64,000 nt of DNA from Mycolicibacterium monacense (GCF_010731575.1 NZ_AP022617.1:2480001-2544000), one strand, 5' to 3'; shown: positions 48,823-58,283, counted from the first letter of the stretch. The notes: generated from the sequence alone by a model not told the origin. Numbers and translations are program-made.

Positions 48823-49376
48823 GCGCGGGCCGCCTTGAGCTTGGCCTGATATTTGCGGCGCGCTTCGGCGGCCATCGCCTCCGCGGCGGCCATCCGCGCG
48901 ATCATCGGCGCGCGCCAGCAGTGGCAGATCGCCAGCGCCAGCGCGTCGGCTGCGTCGGCCGGTGTCGGCTTCGCCTGCAGCGCAAGGATTCTCGTCACCA
49001 TCTCGGTTACCTGGGCCTTGTCGGCGCGGCCGTTGCCGGTGACCGCGGCCTTGACCTCGCTGGGGGTGTGGAAGTGCACGTCGATATCGCGTTTGGCCGC
49101 CGCCAGCGCGATGACGCCACCGGCCTGGGCGGTGCCCATGGCGGTGTTGGCGTTGTGGTTGGCGAACACCCGCTCGATCGCGATCACGTCGGGCCGATGG
49201 GTATCCATCCAGTGCTCGACCGTATCGCTGATGATCAACAGGCGGCGGTGCAGCTGCTCATCGGCCGGGGTGCGCACCACGTCGACGTCGAGCGCGATCA
49301 CCTTCCGACCCTGCCCGCTTTCGATGACCGAAAGCCCACAGCGCGTCAACCCGGGATCGACTCCCATCACCCGCAC
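48819..49376 (-). CDS. ruvC: Holliday junction resolvase RuvC
   Basis: 185 aa, RNase H fold with catalytic acids in [23 protein letters not shown] and [14 protein letters not shown]. Cuts Holliday junctions. GTG 49376 ([10 protein letters not shown]) matches the start of mycobacterial RuvC; the upstream ATG at 49400 would overlap the SOS box. First gene of the LexA-controlled ruvCAB operon. Confidence 0.95.
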
Positions 49377-49392
49377 GACAACGCCCCTTCGT

Positions 49393-49408
49393 GAGAACAC
49401 CTGTTCGA
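49393..49408 (-). promoter_or_regulatory. LexA (SOS) box upstream of ruvCAB
   Basis: On the minus strand TCGAAC-AGGT-GTTCTC matches TCGAAC-N4-GTTCGA except for the last two bases. It lies 17-32 nt before the ruvC start, the expected place for SOS control of ruvCAB in mycobacteria. Confidence 0.75.
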
Positions 49409-49453
49409 CACCCTAGCGGGCGATCGGCCGCGCGGATATCCGCGACACACCGC

Positions 49454-49804
49454 TCAGGTGTACGGCCGCAGGTCCTGCGGCGGTGACCCCGGATCAGGCA
49501 CCACACCGGCCACGCGGATGCCGTCGACGATCTCGGCGATCCGCCGTCCCGATGCGCGCCACCCCTTGATCTTCTCCTCGGCCACGTCCTCGTCGTCCCG
49601 GGTGACGACCACCTTCCACGGCACGCCGCAGAGCTTCCCCAGCGCCCAGAACGGCCACGCCAGCACGAACGGCAACGCGAGGGCGAACATGAGGACCCCG
49701 AACCAGTCGCTGCCCCAGTTCAGGTCTTCCAGACGGTCGAGCAGCGGCATCCAGCGGCGGTGCACGCGCCACCGCACCCCGTCGGCGTCCTCGAGTTCCG
49801 CCAT
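49454..49804 (-). CDS. Small membrane-associated protein, tandem paralogue 2
   Basis: 116 aa, unknown function. Features: W-x-VHR-x-W motif at the N-terminus (VRWRVHRRWMP), one hydrophobic hairpin or segment (FGVLMFALALPFVLAWPFWAL), then a strand with TRDDEDVAEEKIKGWRASGRRIAEI. It shares this whole plan with the gene immediately upstream, 2 nt away, so the pair is a tandem duplication in one operon. ATG 49804. Confidence 0.7.
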   Translation of the reverse strand: MAELEDADGVRWRVHRRWMPLLDRLEDLNWGSDWFGVLMFALALPFVLAWPFWALGKLCGVPWKVVVTRDDEDVAEEKIKGWRASGRRIAEIVDGIRVAGVVPDPGSPPQDLRPYT

Positions 49805-49806
49805 GG

Positions 49807-50112
49807 CTAGAGCACGAACCGGCCGGATCGGGCGCCCTGTGAGATCTGCCACGCCAATTCGGCGATCCGTCCTTTCGACCGCTGCCACCCGCGCACGCGC
49901 TCGCGGTTCATCTCCTGGCCGTCGCGTTCGACGAGGATCGTCCACCGCCCGCCCAGCCATTTCGTCACCAGCCAGAACGGCCACAGCACCAGAAACGGCA
50001 GCGCAAGGACAAGTCCGAACAGGTCGAAGGTCAGATCGACCACACCGGGAAAAGGCCACCACTGCCGGTGCACCGACCATGTCGTCCCGTTCGGATCCGT
50101 GACCGCCGCCAT
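49807..50112 (-). CDS. Small membrane-associated protein, tandem paralogue 1
   Basis: 101 aa, unknown function, paralogous to the following gene: TTWSVHRQWWP, hydrophobic FGLVLALPFLVLWPFWLV and RVRGWQRSKGRIAELAWQI line up with its neighbour. The charged C-terminal part may face the cytoplasm. ATG 50112 gives MAAVTDPNG. Divergent from the MscS channel gene. Confidence 0.7.
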   Translation of the reverse strand: MAAVTDPNGTTWSVHRQWWPFPGVVDLTFDLFGLVLALPFLVLWPFWLVTKWLGGRWTILVERDGQEMNRERVRGWQRSKGRIAELAWQISQGARSGRFVL

Positions 50113-50212
50113 GGCGTCATCATCGCGGATCAGCGCGCCGACGGGGCGATTTCGCGGTGCGACATGCGCGCGCGCCGATGTGACGGCCCGCGTCCATGCC
50201 GCTACCGTCGGG

Positions 50213-51451
50213 ATGGACCGTCGAACCCGAGCCGTGGAGCAGATGCCCCCGATGCCCGAAGAGACCGAACTCCAATCCGCCACCGACCTCGCCGTCACCC
50301 TCAGTTGGGTGGCGGGCGCCGTCGTCGCCGCCTACCTGGTGGGCATTGTGCTCACCTGGGTGTTGTCGCGGGTGGCACGCCGCAGCCACGTCGTCAAGGA
50401 CATCGAGGTGTGCACCCGGCTGCCGATCCGGGCGATCTTGATGGTGGTGGCCGCGACGGTCGCCGTGCAGCGCACCGCCGACCCGGCCACGACCTGGCGC
50501 GGCTGGGTGGACCACACCCTGGTCATCGCGCTGATCGCGACACTGACGTGGCTCGTGACCGGGTTGGTGAAAGTCGCTGAGCGCCAGGCTATCTCCCGCT
50601 TCGGCGGCGGTGACGCCGGGTTGACCGACGCCGACCGGCACCGTCGGCGGGTCCGCACCCAGGTGACCGTGCTGCGCCGACTGGCGGTCGCAATCGTCGT
50701 CGTCCTGGGCTCCGCCGCGATCCTGATGACGTTCCCGTCGTTCTCCGACATCGGCACCACGCTGTTCGCCTCGGCCGGTGTGCTGTCGGTGGTCGCCGGC
50801 CTGGCGGCGCAGACCTCTCTGGGGTCGGTCTTCGCCGGCCTGCAGATCGCCTTCTCCGACGCCATCCGCGTGGGCGATGTGGTCGTGCTCGAAGACGAAT
50901 GGGGCCGAATCGAGGAGATCACGCTGACGTACGTGGTGGTCCGCGTGTGGGACGAACGCCGTCTGGTGCTGCCCTGCACCTACTTCACCAACACCCCGTT
51001 CCAGAACTGGACGCGCAACGCCACCGAGATCATGGGCACCGTCGAGTTCGACGTCGACTTCTCGGTGCCCTTCGACGACATGCGCGCAGAACTGGACCGG
51101 TTGCTGGCCGAAAGCGACCAGTGGGACGGCCGCAGCGGCGTGTTGCAGGTCACCGGGGCGGTCGGCGGCTTCGTCCGGGTGCGGGTCCTGGTCAGCGCGC
51201 CCGACGCCAGCGCGCTGTGGGATCTGCAGTGCGCGGTGCGCGAAGGCCTGGTCGACTGGATCCGGCGCACCCACGGCACCGCCCCGAGGTTCCGACTGGA
51301 GTCCAGCCAGCCGGCGCCGCGGCGCCACGTCACCACCGGCGGTGAGACACCGCGGGTGGGTTCGGCGGTGTTCTCCGGCAGCCCGGAGGCCGAGGCCCGC
51401 GCCCGCGACTTCGACCACTCCAACGGGTCCAACGGGCACGGCCGCGACTAG
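50213..51451 (+). CDS. Small-conductance mechanosensitive (MscS-type) channel
   Basis: 412 aa (ATG 50213; another ATG at 50243 with GGAG just upstream is equally possible). Membrane helices include VTLSWVAGAVVAAYLVGIVLTW and VIALIATLTWLVTGLV. The pore-lining helix and beta domain have the MscS pattern ASAGVLSVVAGLAAQTSLGS, DAIRVGDVVVLEDEWGRIEEI and LPCTYFTNTPFQNW. It should open on hypo-osmotic shock. Ends with a short Ser/Asn/Gly tail. Ends 6 nt from the convergent fmdA. Confidence 0.88.
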   Translation: MDRRTRAVEQMPPMPEETELQSATDLAVTLSWVAGAVVAAYLVGIVLTWVLSRVARRSHVVKDIEVCTRLPIRAILMVVAATVAVQRTADPATTWRGWVDHTLVIALIATLTWLVTGLVKVAERQAISRFGGGDAGLTDADRHRRRVRTQVTVLRRLAVAIVVVLGSAAILMTFPSFSDIGTTLFASAGVLSVVAGLAAQTSLGSVFAGLQIAFSDAIRVGDVVVLEDEWGRIEEITLTYVVVRVWDERRLVLPCTYFTNTPFQNWTRNATEIMGTVEFDVDFSVPFDDMRAELDRLLAESDQWDGRSGVLQVTGAVGGFVRVRVLVSAPDASALWDLQCAVREGLVDWIRRTHGTAPRFRLESSQPAPRRHVTTGGETPRVGSAVFSGSPEAEARARDFDHSNGSNGHGRD

Positions 51452-51457
51452 CAGACC

Positions 51458-52711
51458 TCAGAACGCCGAGTGCGGCGCCCCGATCCCGGGGTCGATCTTC
51501 ACCGGCCCGGCCGCCGACGGCGTCACCGGGAAATCGAAGATGGCCGTCGGGATGTACACCGTCGCACAGGCATTCGGGATATCGACCACACCGGACAACC
51601 GGCCCTCGATCGGGGCGGCGCCGAGCAGCAGGTAGGCCTGCTCCGGGCTGTAGCCGAATTTCGTCAGGTAGTCGATCGCGTGCAGGCAGGCCCGCTGGTA
51701 GGACAGGTGCGAGTCCAGGTAACGCTGTTCGCCGTCGAGGGTGACCGACGTCCCGGAGAACGCCAACCACTCGGAGTACTGCGGATCGGTGTTCCCGGGC
51801 ATGAAGATCGCGTTCTCGCTCACGCCGTAGGTCTCCATACCGCCGGGGATCACGTCGACGCGCAGGTCGATGAACCCGCCCATCTCGATGGCCCCGCAGA
51901 ACGTGATCTCACCGTCGCCCTGGGAGAAGTGCAGGTCGCCGACCGACAGATTGGCGCCGTCGACGAACACCGGATAGAAGATGCGGCTGCCCTTGGTGAG
52001 GTTCTTGATGTCCTGGTTACCGCCGTTCTCCCGCGGCGGTGCGGTACGCGCCGCCTCGGCGGCGGCCTTGGTGAACGCATCGCCGGTCAGGCCGCCGAGG
52101 ATGGCGTCCTGCGGTTCGGGCGGCAGCGCCAGCGGCGGCACCCGGTCCGGATCGGTGGCGATCAGCGCGGCCTCGCGGGTGTTCCAGGTCGACAGCAGGT
52201 CGCGCGACGGCGCGGTGCCCATCAGGCCCGGATGAACGATGCCGGTGAACTCGACCCCGGGGATGTGCCGCGACGTCGCCTTCTGCCCGGAGAAGTCCCA
52301 GATCGCCTTGTAGGCGTCGGGGAACTGTTCGGTGAGGAACCCGCCGCCGTTCTGCGTCGGGAAGATACCGGTGTAGCCCCAGCCCTGGCCGGCGAGCGGG
52401 CCGGAGTCCTCCTGCGGGATGGGGCCGACGTCGAGGATGTCGACGATCAGCAGGTCGCCGGGTTTGACGCCTTCCACCGCGATCGGGCCCGAGAGCACGT
52501 GCACCGTCGTCAGCGGTGCGTTGAGGATGTCGTCGGCCGAATCGTCGTTGTGGATGGCGCCGTCGAACCATTCCCGGCAGTGCACCCGGAACGAGTCACC
52601 CTTCTTGACCGTCACCGCGGCAGGGATGTCGGGGTGCCAGCGGTTGTGGCCCAGCTTCTCCTGGTCGGTGAACTTCTTGGTGGAGTCGAGCGGGAAGACA
52701 AGGTCGGGCAT
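51458..52711 (-). CDS. fmdA: Formamidase/acetamidase (FmdA)
   Basis: 417 aa, FmdA_AmdA family: RVHCREWFDGAIHNDDSADDI, GPIAVEGVKPGDLLIVDILDVG, QGDGEITFCGAIEMGG. These enzymes hydrolyse formamide (or acetamide) to the acid and ammonia. It starts 11 nt after an FmdB-like zinc-ribbon gene, on the same strand as the oxygenase/ureohydrolase cluster and the PucR regulator, so it probably handles an amide released by that pathway (inference). ATG 52711 follows AAGGAGATC. Confidence 0.92.
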   Translation of the reverse strand: MPDLVFPLDSTKKFTDQEKLGHNRWHPDIPAAVTVKKGDSFRVHCREWFDGAIHNDDSADDILNAPLTTVHVLSGPIAVEGVKPGDLLIVDILDVGPIPQEDSGPLAGQGWGYTGIFPTQNGGGFLTEQFPDAYKAIWDFSGQKATSRHIPGVEFTGIVHPGLMGTAPSRDLLSTWNTREAALIATDPDRVPPLALPPEPQDAILGGLTGDAFTKAAAEAARTAPPRENGGNQDIKNLTKGSRIFYPVFVDGANLSVGDLHFSQGDGEITFCGAIEMGGFIDLRVDVIPGGMETYGVSENAIFMPGNTDPQYSEWLAFSGTSVTLDGEQRYLDSHLSYQRACLHAIDYLTKFGYSPEQAYLLLGAAPIEGRLSGVVDIPNACATVYIPTAIFDFPVTPSAAGPVKIDPGIGAPHSAF

Positions 52712-52722
52712 GGGATCTCCTT

Positions 52723-53013
52723 CTACGGTCGCGGGAGTTTGCGGTGCAGCGGGTTGGCGCTCACGGGGCGCCGGCGCGTTCCGGGCGACGAGGGCGGGGT
52801 GTCGACGACCGCGGGTCGGTCGGCGGTGGCCCGCGTCGCGTCCTGCAGCGCCATGGCGGCGCTGCCGGTGCTGCCCAGATGCGGCGCCGAGATCATCCGG
52901 CGGGCCGACCCGCCGCAGTCAGGGCAGCAGACCACATCAGGACGACTGTCCATCGGATGCATCTGCTGCGTTGTGCCGCACCCGGTTTCGCAGCGAAAGA
53001 CATAGAGAACCAA
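52723..53013 (-). CDS. fmdB: FmdB-like zinc-ribbon protein
   Basis: 96 aa. The N-terminal putative zinc ribbon has Cys pairs in FRCETGCGTTQ and VVCCPDCGGSARRMISAPH, the FmdB/CxxC_CxxC_SSSS pattern; the C-terminal half is Pro/Arg-rich and disordered. In methylotrophs FmdB was proposed to regulate or mature formamidase. Directly upstream of fmdA (11 nt), 129 nt downstream of pucR. Confidence 0.85.
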   Translation of the reverse strand: MVLYVFRCETGCGTTQQMHPMDSRPDVVCCPDCGGSARRMISAPHLGSTGSAAMALQDATRATADRPAVVDTPPSSPGTRRRPVSANPLHRKLPRP

Positions 53014-53142
53014 GGCATTCCCTCACTGTGCTCGAAGCCGGCGAAGGCCACATTACCGAGCGGACGGGCCGCCCGCGCGGCAGTTGGAGAACCCGACAGC
53101 CGACCAGGGGTTAGGTGTAGCCGGCTACAGGCCGGCCGCCGC

Positions 53143-54381
53143 TCAGTTCGTGCGGGGCGGCATCCGGCGGCCGCGCGTGGACGCGCCAAAGCTGTTGTGG
53201 GGTCGGGGTTTCGCGGCGGTCGACGGAACCGTGGCGCCTGACCCGGCGCCGTCGCTCATGCCCATGTTGTGCGCGGCCCACAGTGCGATGCGGAAGTTGA
53301 TGCGGTCGGTCTCGTCGAGCGGATTGGCCCCGGTGAGTTCGGCGATCTTGGCCAGCCGGTTACGCAGCGTGTTGACGTGGACGTACAGCTGATTCGCTGC
53401 CGTGGACAGGTCGTTGCCCGGCGCCAGAAACGCCTCCAGCGAGGAGACGAGGTAGGAGTTGTTGCCCTTGTCGTGGTCGACCAACGGCACCAGCAGCCGG
53501 TGCACGAACGGGACCAGCCGCACTTTCGGGACCGCGGCCAGCAGGCCGTCGAGGGTGGCGATCTCGTCGATGTGCACGGTCCGCCGCCACCGGATCGCCT
53601 CGTGCAGCGCCTCGAGCGCTTCGGGGATGGCGTAGGCCATCGACTGGGCGTCGGCGCCGATCGCCACCCCGCACACCAGTTCGGACGCCGCCAACTCCGA
53701 GGCGAACTCGGTGGTCTGCGGACAGAGCGCGACGATCCGGTCGTCGAGAAGCGCCACGGCGCCGCGGTGGCGGTCGACGAGGTCGTGCACCTGGCTGTGG
53801 ACGTCGGCGGTGAAGGCGCACACGGTGACCGCCGCCCCGGACAGCCCGTACCGGGTCAACGCCGACTCGACCGGACCGACGCCGAGGGTGCCGGCGACGA
53901 ACCACCGCAGGATCGCCCCGAGTTCGCGTTCGCGTGCATCGGCCTCCCGCTCGGCCGCGCGCCGGGATTCCGCCCAGTCGACGATCCGGCGGAACGGCAC
54001 GGCGGCGCGCTGGATCAGCAGCGGCAGATCCTGCTCGCGGCACGCCTGCACCAATGCCTCGGGCAGTTCGTCCAGGACGTCGCCCAGGCCGATCAGCAGT
54101 GCGGCCACCCCCCGGTCGGTCAGCGTGGTGACGTAGCTGCGGATCTCGTCGGCGGACCGGCCGGCCACCGGGACACCGACACTCAGGATCAGTTCCTCGC
54201 CGGACAGGTACAGCGAGGGGTCGGCCAGTTCGGTGGGGTACACGTAGCGGATGGGTCGGTCGAGCGCGTCGATCGGCGTCGGCGTGTCGACGTGCAGACC
54301 GGGCTCGGCCAGCAGTTCGCCCAGGCTCACGGTGCCGTCGTGGGGTGTATCTGCCACCGTCTCCGCCGCCTGGACCGTCAT
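53143..54381 (-). CDS. PucR-family transcriptional regulator
   Basis: 412 aa: N-terminal purine-catabolism-regulator domain (LGELLAEPGLHVDTPTP ... GVAALLIGLGDVLDELPEALVQACREQDLPLL), central GGDEF-like region, and C-terminal PucR helix-turn-helix (LSTAANQLYVHVNTLRNRLAKIAELTG). PucR proteins sense nitrogenous catabolites, classically purine breakdown products. Placed between the reductase (31 nt) and fmdB, in the same orientation, it is the likely activator of this cluster. Confidence 0.88.
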   Translation of the reverse strand: MTVQAAETVADTPHDGTVSLGELLAEPGLHVDTPTPIDALDRPIRYVYPTELADPSLYLSGEELILSVGVPVAGRSADEIRSYVTTLTDRGVAALLIGLGDVLDELPEALVQACREQDLPLLIQRAAVPFRRIVDWAESRRAAEREADARERELGAILRWFVAGTLGVGPVESALTRYGLSGAAVTVCAFTADVHSQVHDLVDRHRGAVALLDDRIVALCPQTTEFASELAASELVCGVAIGADAQSMAYAIPEALEALHEAIRWRRTVHIDEIATLDGLLAAVPKVRLVPFVHRLLVPLVDHDKGNNSYLVSSLEAFLAPGNDLSTAANQLYVHVNTLRNRLAKIAELTGANPLDETDRINFRIALWAAHNMGMSDGAGSGATVPSTAAKPRPHNSFGASTRGRRMPPRTN

Positions 54382-54412
54382 GGCTGCGGAGTCTAGGCGG
54401 CTGATCTTGTCC

Positions 54413-55360
54413 TCACAGGTCGAGTGTCAGCCTGCTCCCACCACGTGACCGGGAGACGCAGATCATCATCGTCGCGTTCGACCGGCGTTCGTCCTCGCTG
54501 AGCAACTCGTCTCGGTGGTCGACCTCGCCGGCGAGCACCTTGGTCTCGCACGTGCCGCAGAACCCGGCGGCACACGAGAACGCGGTGTCCGGATTCACTT
54601 CGAGGACGGCGTCGAGCACGCTCGTACCGGCGGGCACCGTCACGGTGACGCCGCTGCGCGCCAACTCGACGTCGAACGCGCCGTCGCCGTCGACGGTCGG
54701 CGGGACGTCCCCGGCTGCCGCGGCGAACCGCTCCACGTGCAGATCCAACCCCGGGTGGCGGGCGCACGCGTCCGACACGGCGGCGATCATCGCCGGTGGC
54801 CCACAGCAGTAGACGGCGGTACCCGGCGGGCTGTCCGCCAGCGCGCCGGCGATGTCGGGCAGACCCGCCTCGTCCTGCGGGATCACGTCGACGCCGTCGG
54901 ATGCCTGCACCCGGTCGAGGAACGCCATCGCCGCCCGGTCGCGGCCGCCGTAGACGAGCCGCCACGGCGGTGGGTCCGTCCGCCCCCGCAGCGATTCGAT
55001 CATCGACAGGATCGGAGTGATGCCGACGCCGCCGGCGAGGAACAGGTACCGCGGCGCATCGCTGAGCGCGAAGTTGTTGCGGGGCTCCCCCACCTCCAGC
55101 ACCTCACCGATACGCAGCCGCTGGTGGATCTCCCGCGAGCCGCCGCGGCCGTCACCGACGAGCAGGACGGCGATCGTGTAGCTGTACGGGTCGTCGGCCG
55201 GCCCGCACAGCGAGTACTGCCGCACCAGCCCGGACGGCAACGTCACGGCGACATGGGCGCCCGGCGCCCACGCGGGCAACCGGTCGCCGGTCGGGCTGCG
55301 CAGCACCACGCTGACGATGCCGGCCGCTTCCCACTTCAGTTGGGTGACGCGCAGTTTCAC
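54413..55360 (-). CDS. PDR/VanB-type oxygenase reductase
   Basis: 315 aa: FMN domain with RQYSLCG, NAD domain GGVGITPILSMIESL and CCGPPAMI, and a C-terminal plant-type 2Fe-2S domain with CAAGFCGTC and a fourth Cys in MICVSRS. This is the phthalate-dioxygenase-reductase family (domain order FMN-NAD-Fe2S). It feeds electrons to the Rieske oxygenase just upstream, whose stop overlaps its GTG start (55360) by 4 nt. Confidence 0.92.
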   Translation of the reverse strand: MKLRVTQLKWEAAGIVSVVLRSPTGDRLPAWAPGAHVAVTLPSGLVRQYSLCGPADDPYSYTIAVLLVGDGRGGSREIHQRLRIGEVLEVGEPRNNFALSDAPRYLFLAGGVGITPILSMIESLRGRTDPPPWRLVYGGRDRAAMAFLDRVQASDGVDVIPQDEAGLPDIAGALADSPPGTAVYCCGPPAMIAAVSDACARHPGLDLHVERFAAAAGDVPPTVDGDGAFDVELARSGVTVTVPAGTSVLDAVLEVNPDTAFSCAAGFCGTCETKVLAGEVDHRDELLSEDERRSNATMMICVSRSRGGSRLTLDL

Positions 55361-56415
55361 GCGTGCACGTGGCCGTTGGCTCCGGCCTGCTCCAGGGGCG
55401 CCTCGACGAGTCCGCGGGCCTGTTGGATGGTCTGCACCGCGTACTGGGTCGCCCTGCGGTAGTTCAGCGTGTAGATGTCGGCCGGGGCGGAGACCTCGAA
55501 CGCCTGACCGGCCAGCGGAACCTCTTTGGGCTCCAACCCTTCCAGCACCGGGGTGTCCTCGTTGAACACCATCGTCTCGGTTTCCAGAATCTCGTCGACC
55601 GTGCCGCCGCGGAAGTCGCGGTCGGTGGCCACACCCCAGAAGATGATGCACTTGTCGTAGCTCACCGGCGACGGGAAGTCCACGAGGTAGCGCTTGCCGG
55701 TCTCCGGACCGAAATCGTAGAGGATGGTGGCGATACCCGGGGCGTAGGAGTGGTAGTGCATCCAGGCGTCACCGACGTCGGAGAACTCCGACCCCGGCAC
55801 CTGCCGGTAGAAGTAGGACGCCCACACCTCGCGCCCGTCGCGTTTGACGTCGAGGTCGCCCACCACCGGGTCGACGTCGCCCATCGACGGCTCGTGGACG
55901 AACGGGAAGTGGGCCATGTCGCGGAAGTTCTCGGTGGCGGCCATGAACCCGCAGTCGGCGTGGATCGGTTCGGCCGCACGCCATTCCAGCTCCAGGTCGG
56001 CAATCTCCGGCGGGTCGGGCAGGTCGAACACCGGATCACCCAGACACGTCCACACGTGCCCGAAGCGCTCGATGACGGGATAGGCCTTGATCGCGGCCTT
56101 CGGCGGGATCCGCCCGTTGGCAGGCAGTGACGGGATGCGCGAGCACGCTCCGGTGCTGCCGTCGAACTGCCACCCGTGGTACGGGCACTGGATGCTGTCG
56201 CCCACCACCTTTCCGTCCGCGAGGTTGGCCCCGCGGTGGATGCAGCGCCGGTCGGTGACGCGCGCCGCACCGGTCGAATCGCGGAACACCACGAGGTTCT
56301 GGTCGAGCAGTGTGGCGGACTGCGGGGTGGAGATGTCCTGGGACCTGGCGACGACGAACCAGACGTGCTGGTAGGCCTCGCGCAGTTTCTCGGGGGTCAG
56401 GGCTTCGCGGTTCAC
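55357..56415 (-). CDS. Rieske non-heme iron oxygenase, alpha subunit
   Basis: 352 aa. Rieske 2Fe-2S motif CIHRGANLADG ... CPYHGWQFD (C-x-H ... C-x2-H), and mononuclear-iron region ENFRDMAHFPFVHEPS. No separate beta subunit, as in vanillate demethylase-type (three-component-free) enzymes, which often do O- or N-demethylation. The substrate is unknown; neighbours suggest a nitrogen compound. ATG 56415 follows AAGGAGATCC. Downstream of a PuuE-type hydrolase, 12 nt away. Confidence 0.92.
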   Translation of the reverse strand: MNREALTPEKLREAYQHVWFVVARSQDISTPQSATLLDQNLVVFRDSTGAARVTDRRCIHRGANLADGKVVGDSIQCPYHGWQFDGSTGACSRIPSLPANGRIPPKAAIKAYPVIERFGHVWTCLGDPVFDLPDPPEIADLELEWRAAEPIHADCGFMAATENFRDMAHFPFVHEPSMGDVDPVVGDLDVKRDGREVWASYFYRQVPGSEFSDVGDAWMHYHSYAPGIATILYDFGPETGKRYLVDFPSPVSYDKCIIFWGVATDRDFRGGTVDEILETETMVFNEDTPVLEGLEPKEVPLAGQAFEVSAPADIYTLNYRRATQYAVQTIQQARGLVEAPLEQAGANGHVHA

Positions 56416-56427
56416 GGTCGGATCTCC

Positions 56428-57315
56428 TTACGGTCGGGCGGTGACCGGGGTGGGTTCGGGACGAGTGAGGGTGCGCGGGGTGAGGTGCTGGGCCCGCACG
56501 TGGGTGGCGATCTCGGACATACCGGCCACCCAGACGTCGTCCATGGCACGCACTTCGGCGATGAAGTCGCGCAGGGCGGCGGCCCGGCCGGGACGCCCGG
56601 ACAGGAACGGGTGGTTGGTCAGGATCCACGCGCCACCGATGTCGCGCATCGCGTCGAGTTCGCAGCGCCACAACTCGATCGCCTTGGCCGGCGTCTCGAT
56701 CAGCCCGGTACCGGAGAAGTCGGGGACGAAGCAGTACTGCTGCCAGTCGTCGAGCGCCCAGCTCACCGGCAACTCGACCAGCGAGGAGTCACCGACCGCG
56801 AGCTCGTAGGGATGGTCGGAGTCCATCAGCGTCGAGTCGTAGGTGAACCCATACTCGGCCAACAGCTTCGGGGTGTGCCAGTTCATCTCCCACATCGGCG
56901 CGCGGTAACCGGACGGCCGCACACCGGCGACCTCGTCGAGCGCCTCCAGACCACGTTCGAGAATTGCACGTTCGGTGTCCTCGTCGACGCCGACCAGCGA
57001 CTCGTGCAGGTACCCGTGGTGGGCGATCTCGTGACCCGCCGTCGCGATCGACCGGATCGCCTCCGGGTGGCGGTGAGCCGTGTAGCCGGGCACGAAGAAC
57101 GTTGCCGGAACGCTGAATTCGTCGAGGATATTCAGCAGGCGGGGCACGCCCACCAAGGGGCCGTACGCCTGGTGTGACATCGCGCCCATCCGGTCGGCGA
57201 ACGCCAGATCAGTGGTCAACAGCGGTGATTCGGCGTCGACGTCGAAGGTGAACGCGACGGCGCAGCGCTTGCCGTCCGGCCAGGGCACCGGGCCGGCGGG
57301 GATGAGGGCGGTCAT
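56428..57315 (-). CDS. Polysaccharide-deacetylase-family hydrolase (PuuE/cyclic imidase-like)
   Basis: 295 aa, NodB-homology fold without signal peptide: metal/acid motif [22 protein letters not shown] (His ligands), [11 protein letters not shown]. The cytoplasmic, unsecreted form and the surrounding nitrogen-catabolic genes favour the PuuE allantoinase / cyclic-imide hydrolase / HpPgdA branch over a cell-wall deacetylase (inference). It would open a cyclic amide. ATG 57315 overlaps the ureohydrolase stop (ATGA). Confidence 0.85.
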   Translation of the reverse strand: MTALIPAGPVPWPDGKRCAVAFTFDVDAESPLLTTDLAFADRMGAMSHQAYGPLVGVPRLLNILDEFSVPATFFVPGYTAHRHPEAIRSIATAGHEIAHHGYLHESLVGVDEDTERAILERGLEALDEVAGVRPSGYRAPMWEMNWHTPKLLAEYGFTYDSTLMDSDHPYELAVGDSSLVELPVSWALDDWQQYCFVPDFSGTGLIETPAKAIELWRCELDAMRDIGGAWILTNHPFLSGRPGRAAALRDFIAEVRAMDDVWVAGMSEIATHVRAQHLTPRTLTRPEPTPVTARP

Positions 57316-58271
57316 CGTTGAGCCTTTCTTCCGAAGACGGACAGGAATTCCCACGTCACGTTCGCCGCGGCGATCGCGGTGATCTCGGCGTGGTCGTAGG
57401 CGGGTGAGACCTCGACGACGTCGACGCCGACCAGGTTCACACTGTCCAGACCGCGCACCACCTCGAGCAGTTCGCGGCTGGTCATGCCGCCGGCCTCCGG
57501 CGTCCCGGTACCCGGCGCGTGGGCGGGGTCGAGGACGTCGATGTCGACCGAGACGTAGACCGGCGCGTCGCCGACGCGGGCGCGGATCTTGTCGACGATA
57601 CCCTCGGCGCCCAGCGTGCCGATGTCGCGGCAGGTGACGACGGAGAAGCCGAAGTTGGCGTCGTCGACGAGATCCTGTTTGTCGTAGATAGATCCGCGGA
57701 CCCCGACGTGCATGTTCCGGTCGAGCAGCAGCCCTTCTTCGTAGGCCCGCCGGAACGGTGACCCGTGGGTGATGTCGGCACCGTAGTAGCGGTCCCAGGT
57801 GTCGAGGTGGGCATCGAAGTGCACCAGCGCCATCGGCCCGTGGACGGAGTGGGCGGCGCGAAGCGACGGCAGCGCCACCGAATGGTCACCGCCCAGGATG
57901 ACCGCTCGGGTGCCGTTGGCGAGCAGTTGGCTCAACTGCTCGGCGACCTGGTCGACCGCCTCGGCGATGTCGAACGGATTGCATGCGAGGTCCCCCGCGT
58001 CGGCGAACTGGCAGACCTCGAACGGTTTGACGTCCAGTTCGGGGTTGTAGCCGCGGATCAGGCGCGAGCCCTGCCGTATCGCGTTGGGGCCGAAGCGCGC
58101 CCCCGGCCGGTAGGTGACCGCACTGTCGAACGGGACACCCACCACGACCACGTCGGCGTGGGACACGTCCTCCAGCCGTGGCAGCCGGGCGAAGGTGGTC
58201 CAGCCGGCGTAACGGGGCTGCACCTGCGGGTCGGCCGGCCCGACGATCGCGCGGCCGTTGTCGAGATTCAT
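57312..58271 (-). CDS. Agmatinase/guanidinobutyrase-family ureohydrolase
   Basis: 319 aa. All binuclear-metal motifs are present: [22 protein letters not shown] and [22 protein letters not shown]. The family cleaves C-N bonds of guanidino compounds releasing urea, or of formimino compounds releasing formamide (HutG branch). The [12 protein letters not shown] and [14 protein letters not shown] segments resemble actinobacterial agmatinase/guanidinobutyrase sequences. ATG 58271 ([11 protein letters not shown]) has AAGGCAATC upstream. In the tightly packed minus-strand operon. Confidence 0.9.
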   Translation of the reverse strand: MNLDNGRAIVGPADPQVQPRYAGWTTFARLPRLEDVSHADVVVVGVPFDSAVTYRPGARFGPNAIRQGSRLIRGYNPELDVKPFEVCQFADAGDLACNPFDIAEAVDQVAEQLSQLLANGTRAVILGGDHSVALPSLRAAHSVHGPMALVHFDAHLDTWDRYYGADITHGSPFRRAYEEGLLLDRNMHVGVRGSIYDKQDLVDDANFGFSVVTCRDIGTLGAEGIVDKIRARVGDAPVYVSVDIDVLDPAHAPGTGTPEAGGMTSRELLEVVRGLDSVNLVGVDVVEVSPAYDHAEITAIAAANVTWEFLSVFGRKAQR

Positions 58272-58283
58272 TGATTGCCTTTC

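Noticed and set aside
56428..57315. Cell-wall peptidoglycan deacetylase
   Set aside because: No signal peptide or membrane anchor, and it is embedded in a nitrogen-catabolic operon.
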